A stretch of 37,649 nucleotides of DNA, taken from contig REDM01000085.1 in NCBI GenBank assembly GCA_007693485.1, forward strand, positions 1 to 37,649, in the 5' to 3' direction. This DNA comes from Spirochaetaceae bacterium. GTDB lineage: Bacteria > Spirochaetota > Spirochaetia > DSM-27196 > PWMO01. The notes beneath the pieces were generated by a model. The model was given only the letters and a program-made list of their open reading frames with translations. It did no database searches and was not told where the DNA came from. The position numbers were made by a program, and so were the translations under genes. Positions 33,936-37,649 of the stretch are shown here, in pieces; the first letter of the stretch is position 1, and each line of letters starts with the position of its first letter.

Positions 33936-36152
33936 ATGCAGCAGACATCCGGCACCCAACTCACCCGGGAGTACCGTATCGAGGGAATGGACTGCGCAGA
34001 CTGCGCCCGCCACGTCACCGCCGCGATCTCGTCGGTGCCGGGTGTGGCCGCGTGCGACGTCTTCCTGGGCTCCGAGCGGGCCGTGGTCCATCTTCACACG
34101 GAGATCGCCAACGATACCAGCAACGATGTCGATGCCACTATCCGGGCCTCCGTTGCGCAGGCGGGATACCGAGTAGGCGACGATGAGGCCTCGGCGGGGC
34201 TGGCGGAAGCGCGGCACGCCTCCCGTACCGCCTTGCGGCTTCTCGCCGGCGTCAGCGTGGTGGTACTCCTGATCGTGGTGCTCGGCGAGTGGTTTGGCCT
34301 GCTCGACGGCGTGACGGATCGGGTGCCGTGGTACGTCTCGCTGCTGGTGCTGCTTGCGGTGGGGTTTCGGCCCCTGCTTGTGGTTCTGCGCAATGCACTG
34401 CGCGGGCGGGTGGTATCCCACAGTCTGATGACCGTGGGCGCGGTGGCGGCGGCGCTCGCCGGCCAGTGGTCCACGGCCGCCATCGTGGTGGTCTTCATGC
34501 GGGTTGGCGCCTACGCCGAGGCTGCCACCGCGGGGCGCAGTCGCTCGGCACTGCGCGAGCTCACCGCCATGGCGCCCCGGACGGCGCGGCGGATCGACGA
34601 AGACGGGGCGGAATCGCAGGTGGCGGTGGCGGAGGTCGCCGTGGGTGACCGGGTTGTGGTTCGCCCCGGCGAGGCGGTCCCCACCGACGGCGAGGTGATC
34701 GACGGGGAGGCCTACCTCGACCAGTCGGCCATCACCGGAGAGTCCCAGCCGGTGGCTGCCGCAGCCGGGGTGCGGGTCTTTGCCGCCTCGCTTGTCTCCG
34801 GCGGGGCGCTCGTGGTTCGCGTAACCGCCGCCGGAGAGGACACCACCTTCGCCCGGGTGATCCGCCTGGTTCAGGACGCCGAGCGAAACCGCGCGGTGGT
34901 CGAGCGGGCGGCCGATCGATTTTCTGGCTACTACCTGCCGATTGTCGCCGTCATTGCAGGGGCTACCTGGTTTTTCACGCGCGACATCAGCGCCACCATT
35001 GCGGTCATGGTGGTGGCCTGCTCGTGCTCGTTTGCGCTGGCAACCCCCATCGCCATGCTCGCCTCCATTGGTGCCGCGGCCCGCGAGGGGGTGCTGATCA
35101 AGGGCGGCGCCACCATTGAGTCGCTCGCGCGGGTCTCCGTGGTGCTGCTCGACAAGACCGGCACCGTCACAACCGGGAAGCCTCGTCTGGTTGCCTCCCT
35201 ACCGTTGATTGACAACGAAGCGTCGCTGTTGCGCCTGGCGGCCTCGGTTGAGCAGCGCTCGGAGCATCCAATTGCCGAGGCGCTCCGTCGCGAGGCGGTG
35301 GAGCGCGGCATTGTGCCGGCCACCGTCGAGCGGTTTCGCGCGGTGCCCGGAATTGGCGTGGAGGCCGTGGTTGACGGATCGCTGGTAAGCGTCCGCCGGG
35401 CCGATGCGGCCGGCAAGCTTCCCACCGGCGCAACGGACACCGCCAATCCCGCAGAGTGGGCCCGCGAGCAGGAGGCGGCGGGGCGGACGGTGCTCTGCGT
35501 GCACCAGTCGCCGGTGGACCAGCCCGACCAGCGCCGGCTTGCCGGGCTTCTGGCCACCAGCGACCGGGTTCGACCCGCGGTGGCCGAAGCGGTGGCACGG
35601 CTTCGCGAACTGGGTATCGATCACATCGAGCTCATCACCGGTGACAACCGGGGTAGCGCTGAGCAGGTTGCCGCCGAGCTTGGAATTGCGTGCCGCGCGG
35701 GGCTTCTTCCTCAGGACAAGATTGCGGTGGTGCGCGAGCACCAGGCGCGCGGAGCACGGGTGGCGATGATTGGCGACGGGGTGAACGACGCTCCCGCCCT
35801 CGCGGGTGCCGACGTGGGGATTGCCATGGGTGCAGCCGGCAGCGACGTGGCGGTTGAGTCCGCCCACGTGGCGCTGATGGGCGACGACTGGCTGACCGTG
35901 CCGCTACTCTTCCAGATCGCTCGACGGACCATGCGGGTGGTTCGACTCAACATCGGCTTCACCGCAGTGTACAATTTGCTTGGTCTGTCGCTGGCCGCGC
36001 TGGGTCTGCTGCCGCCGGTGATTGCCGCCGCGGCGCAGAGTCTGCCCGACCTGGGGATTCTTGCCAACTCGTCGCGGTTGCTGCGTCTTCCGGCGGCGTT
36101 GCAGTCCGGGAGGGCCCGGGCCGCCGTGGAGGCTGCGCCGAATGAGCCGTGA
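33936..36152 (+). CDS. P1B-type heavy-metal transporting ATPase with CSC motif
   Basis: The product has 738 residues. An N-terminal heavy-metal-associated domain carries GMDCADC (Cys20, Cys23). Then come the actuator loop with TGES (267-270), a TM6 with ACSCSFALATP (Cys362-Ser-Cys364), the phosphorylation motif DKTGT (Asp406), the HP motif SEHPIAEA (His444) and GDGVNDAP (613-620). P1B pumps normally have CPC or a variant in TM6; here Ser replaces Pro. TM7 has a YN pair (AVYNLLG) as in copper pumps, while TM8 reads QSLPDLGILANSSRLL with Asp-x-Gly, closer to zinc/cadmium types. The metal is therefore uncertain: copper, zinc, or iron/manganese are all open. The ribosome-binding site is strong. 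The stop overlaps the oxidoreductase gene by 11 bp. Confidence 0.92.
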   Translation: MQQTSGTQLTREYRIEGMDCADCARHVTAAISSVPGVAACDVFLGSERAVVHLHTEIANDTSNDVDATIRASVAQAGYRVGDDEASAGLAEARHASRTALRLLAGVSVVVLLIVVLGEWFGLLDGVTDRVPWYVSLLVLLAVGFRPLLVVLRNALRGRVVSHSLMTVGAVAAALAGQWSTAAIVVVFMRVGAYAEAATAGRSRSALRELTAMAPRTARRIDEDGAESQVAVAEVAVGDRVVVRPGEAVPTDGEVIDGEAYLDQSAITGESQPVAAAAGVRVFAASLVSGGALVVRVTAAGEDTTFARVIRLVQDAERNRAVVERAADRFSGYYLPIVAVIAGATWFFTRDISATIAVMVVACSCSFALATPIAMLASIGAAAREGVLIKGGATIESLARVSVVLLDKTGTVTTGKPRLVASLPLIDNEASLLRLAASVEQRSEHPIAEALRREAVERGIVPATVERFRAVPGIGVEAVVDGSLVSVRRADAAGKLPTGATDTANPAEWAREQEAAGRTVLCVHQSPVDQPDQRRLAGLLATSDRVRPAVAEAVARLRELGIDHIELITGDNRGSAEQVAAELGIACRAGLLPQDKIAVVREHQARGARVAMIGDGVNDAPALAGADVGIAMGAAGSDVAVESAHVALMGDDWLTVPLLFQIARRTMRVVRLNIGFTAVYNLLGLSLAALGLLPPVIAAAAQSLPDLGILANSSRLLRLPAALQSGRARAAVEAAPNEP

Positions 36153-37167
36153 GCCGGTTCGCTGTGCAATTGTGGGGCTTGGGCGGATTGGGTCGCTGCT
36201 CGAGCGCGATGCGCGACGGGAGAAGCCGTGTACCCACGCGGGCGCGGTGGTTGGGAACCCCGACTGCCGCCTGGTGGGCGGGTGCGATACCGACGCAGAG
36301 CGGCGCGCGGAGTTCACCCGCGACTGGGGATGTACCGTGGTCTGCGCCGGCATCGATGAACTGCTCGAGGCGTCCCGGCCGGACATTCTCTGTGTTGCGA
36401 CCCACCCCGATTCGCACCGGTTGATGGTGGAGCGGGCGCTTGCCCACGGAGTGCGGGTGGCCGTCTGCGAGAAGCCGCTCGCCGACACCCTGCGAAACGC
36501 GCGAGCGATCGCGCGCCTTCACCAGAGCGGCCGCATCACGGTGGTCACCAATCACGAGCGGCGCTACTCTGCCGACTATCGGCGTGCCCGGGAGATTGTG
36601 TGCGGTGGGCAGTACGGAGATCTGGTGGCCGTCCGCGCCGCGCTCTACTTTGGCCGCACCGCGCCCCACGACCGCGTTCTGCTGCACGACGGAACCCACA
36701 TCGTGGACATCATCAACTACCTGACCGGCGGAGAACTGAAGGCTTCCGGCCGGTTTGGCGCGCTTCGCAGCAACCGCTCATCGGTGTGGCTCGCCGCCAC
36801 GGGGGGAGCGGCGCCGGGCGGAAAGCCGCGAACCGGAGTGCCGGTGATGGTCGAGGTGGGCGCTGAGCGGGATCATCTGGTCTTTGAAGTGGAGCTGAGC
36901 CTCGAGCGCGGGCGGGTAACCGTGGGCAACGGTGTCTTCCGGGTGGAGGAGAGCCAGGAGAGCCCCTTCTACGAGGGGTATCGATCGCTGGTGGACACCG
37001 GCGAGAAGAGGCCCGAGGTCACCGGTTACTTCTCCGGCATGATGGCAGACGCGGTGGCGTGTCTGCGCGAACCCGGGCGGGCGCCGGTGTCGAGCGCCCG
37101 GGACGGGCTTGCCGTGATGCGGTTCATTCGCTCGGCGGGAAGCCGGCTTCAGCGCGCCATCTGGTAG
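36142..37167 (+). CDS. Gfo/Idh/MocA-family oxidoreductase
   Basis: The predicted 341-residue cytosolic enzyme starts with a Rossmann fold (AIVGLGRIGS, GxGxxG at 12-17) and has the family EKP motif (110-112 in VAVCEKPLAD) and a HDGTHIVDIINYLTGG segment with likely catalytic His residues. Members use NAD(P) to oxidise or reduce sugars, inositols and related compounds; the substrate here is unknown. I chose ATG 36142, which overlaps the end of the ATPase gene and has GGAGG at 36128-36132; an open frame from 36022 is inside the ATPase. Cotranscription with a metal pump has no obvious biochemical reason. The 3' end overlaps the convergent hslO gene by 19 bp. Confidence 0.88.
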   Translation: MSREPVRCAIVGLGRIGSLLERDARREKPCTHAGAVVGNPDCRLVGGCDTDAERRAEFTRDWGCTVVCAGIDELLEASRPDILCVATHPDSHRLMVERALAHGVRVAVCEKPLADTLRNARAIARLHQSGRITVVTNHERRYSADYRRAREIVCGGQYGDLVAVRAALYFGRTAPHDRVLLHDGTHIVDIINYLTGGELKASGRFGALRSNRSSVWLAATGGAAPGGKPRTGVPVMVEVGAERDHLVFEVELSLERGRVTVGNGVFRVEESQESPFYEGYRSLVDTGEKRPEVTGYFSGMMADAVACLREPGRAPVSSARDGLAVMRFIRSAGSRLQRAIW

Positions 37168-37649
37168 GCTTCTTCCAGCTCGTCGCGGGAGAACTCGTAG
37201 GTGGTGTTACAGTTGTGGCAGGTGGTGCAGAGCGGGAAGGGGCCATTCCTGCGAATATCGTTCAGCTCGTCAATCGAGAGCGCGGAGATGAAGCTCAGGA
37301 AGCGCTCTCGGGTGCAGGGGCAGTGGAAGCGCGTGGGTTTCTCGCCGAGCATGACCGGCCCCAGCGAGGCGAAGTGTTCGTCCAGGATGCGCCGCGGGGT
37401 CCATCCCTGCGCAAAGAGGGCGCCGATCGAGCCGATCTTCGCGATTGCCTCGTCGATGGTGTCCAACGCGGCTTCGCGGTCATCGTACTGCCCGATCTGG
37501 GGCAAAGCCTGAATAAGGAGACCCCCCGCTCCAACCGCGCGACCATCGGGATCAAACTGGATGCTGACGTGAACCGCCGTTGGCGTCTGCTCCGACACCG
37601 CAAAATAGGCGGCCAGGTCCTGCGCCAGGCTTCCGTACTGCATCGTGAT
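37149..37649 (-). CDS. hslO: Hsp33 redox-regulated chaperone, C-terminal part
   Basis: Only the C-terminal part is present (about 166 codons); the gene continues past the window end. DLAAYFAVSEQTPTAV is the central Hsp33 signature, and the C-terminal zinc-binding redox switch is intact: HCPCTRERF supplies a CxC pair and LCTTCHNC a CxxC pair. Hsp33 is a cytosolic holdase activated when oxidation releases zinc. An ATG at 37643 opens a frame but falls in the middle of the family's domain, so it is not the true start. It ends tail to tail with the oxidoreductase gene with 19 bp of overlap. Confidence 0.93.
   Translation of the reverse strand: MTMQYGSLAQDLAAYFAVSEQTPTAVHVSIQFDPDGRAVGAGGLLIQALPQIGQYDDREAALDTIDEAIAKIGSIGALFAQGWTPRRILDEHFASLGPVMLGEKPTRFHCPCTRERFLSFISALSIDELNDIRRNGPFPLCTTCHNCNTTYEFSRDELEEAYQMAR

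Noticed and set aside
1-37649. tRNA, rRNA, CRISPR, insertion sequence or attachment site
   Set aside because: I saw no cloverleaf-like gene, conserved rRNA sequence, regular spaced repeats, transposase or integrase in either strand; short tRNA-like folds could still escape reading by eye.

Overview
The window looks like chromosomal DNA from a GC-rich, Gram-negative, probably free-living bacterium. A spirochaete is my best guess, from three things: a TAXI-type fused TRAP transporter, a PTS EIIA/P-II-like protein paired with an antiporter, and a giant exoprotein reminiscent of large Leptospira proteins. This placement is inference from gene content. I see no rRNA, tRNA, CRISPR array, insertion sequence or phage gene. 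Genes are dense, often overlap by ATGA, and share one codon style, so there is no clear sign of recent transfer.

Layout. (1) 4-2078, minus strand: a CPA2-type cation/proton antiporter followed by an EIIA/P-II-like regulatory protein. (2) 2402-8401, plus strand: an apparent operon of MoxR ATPase, DUF58 protein, membrane transglutaminase and a PQQ-type beta-propeller lipoprotein. A near-consensus promoter sits so close to the first ATG that the message may be leaderless. A TPR-like lipoprotein (8470-9939) follows. (3) 9861-21561, minus strand: a six-gene envelope operon of TolC-like channel, lipoprotein adaptor, two lipoproteins with SbsA-type Ig-like domains, and two different RND permeases. 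The Ig-like lipoproteins inside an RND operon are the unusual part. The last permease gene overlaps the convergent TPR lipoprotein gene by 79 bp.

(4) 21699-30951, plus strand: a 2,649-residue exported protein, then a secreted WG-repeat protein. The giant protein has a helical, coiled-coil-like body, an Ala/Gly-rich hydrophobic region and a C-terminal domain holding what appears to be the protein's only cysteine, with a Gly-His motif 74 residues later. This resembles a papain-like/NlpC-like hydrolase at the tip of a polymorphic-toxin-like protein, and the secreted WG-repeat protein could be its partner or immunity protein. This pair, divergent from the RND operon across a perfect 10-bp inverted repeat, is my best candidate for an undescribed system.

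(5) 30997-33796, minus strand: a TAXI solute-binding protein and fused TRAP permease. (6) 33936-37167, plus strand: a P1B-type metal ATPase with CSC in place of CPC, overlapping a Gfo/Idh/MocA oxidoreductase gene. (7) 37149 to the window end, minus strand: the C-terminal part of Hsp33.
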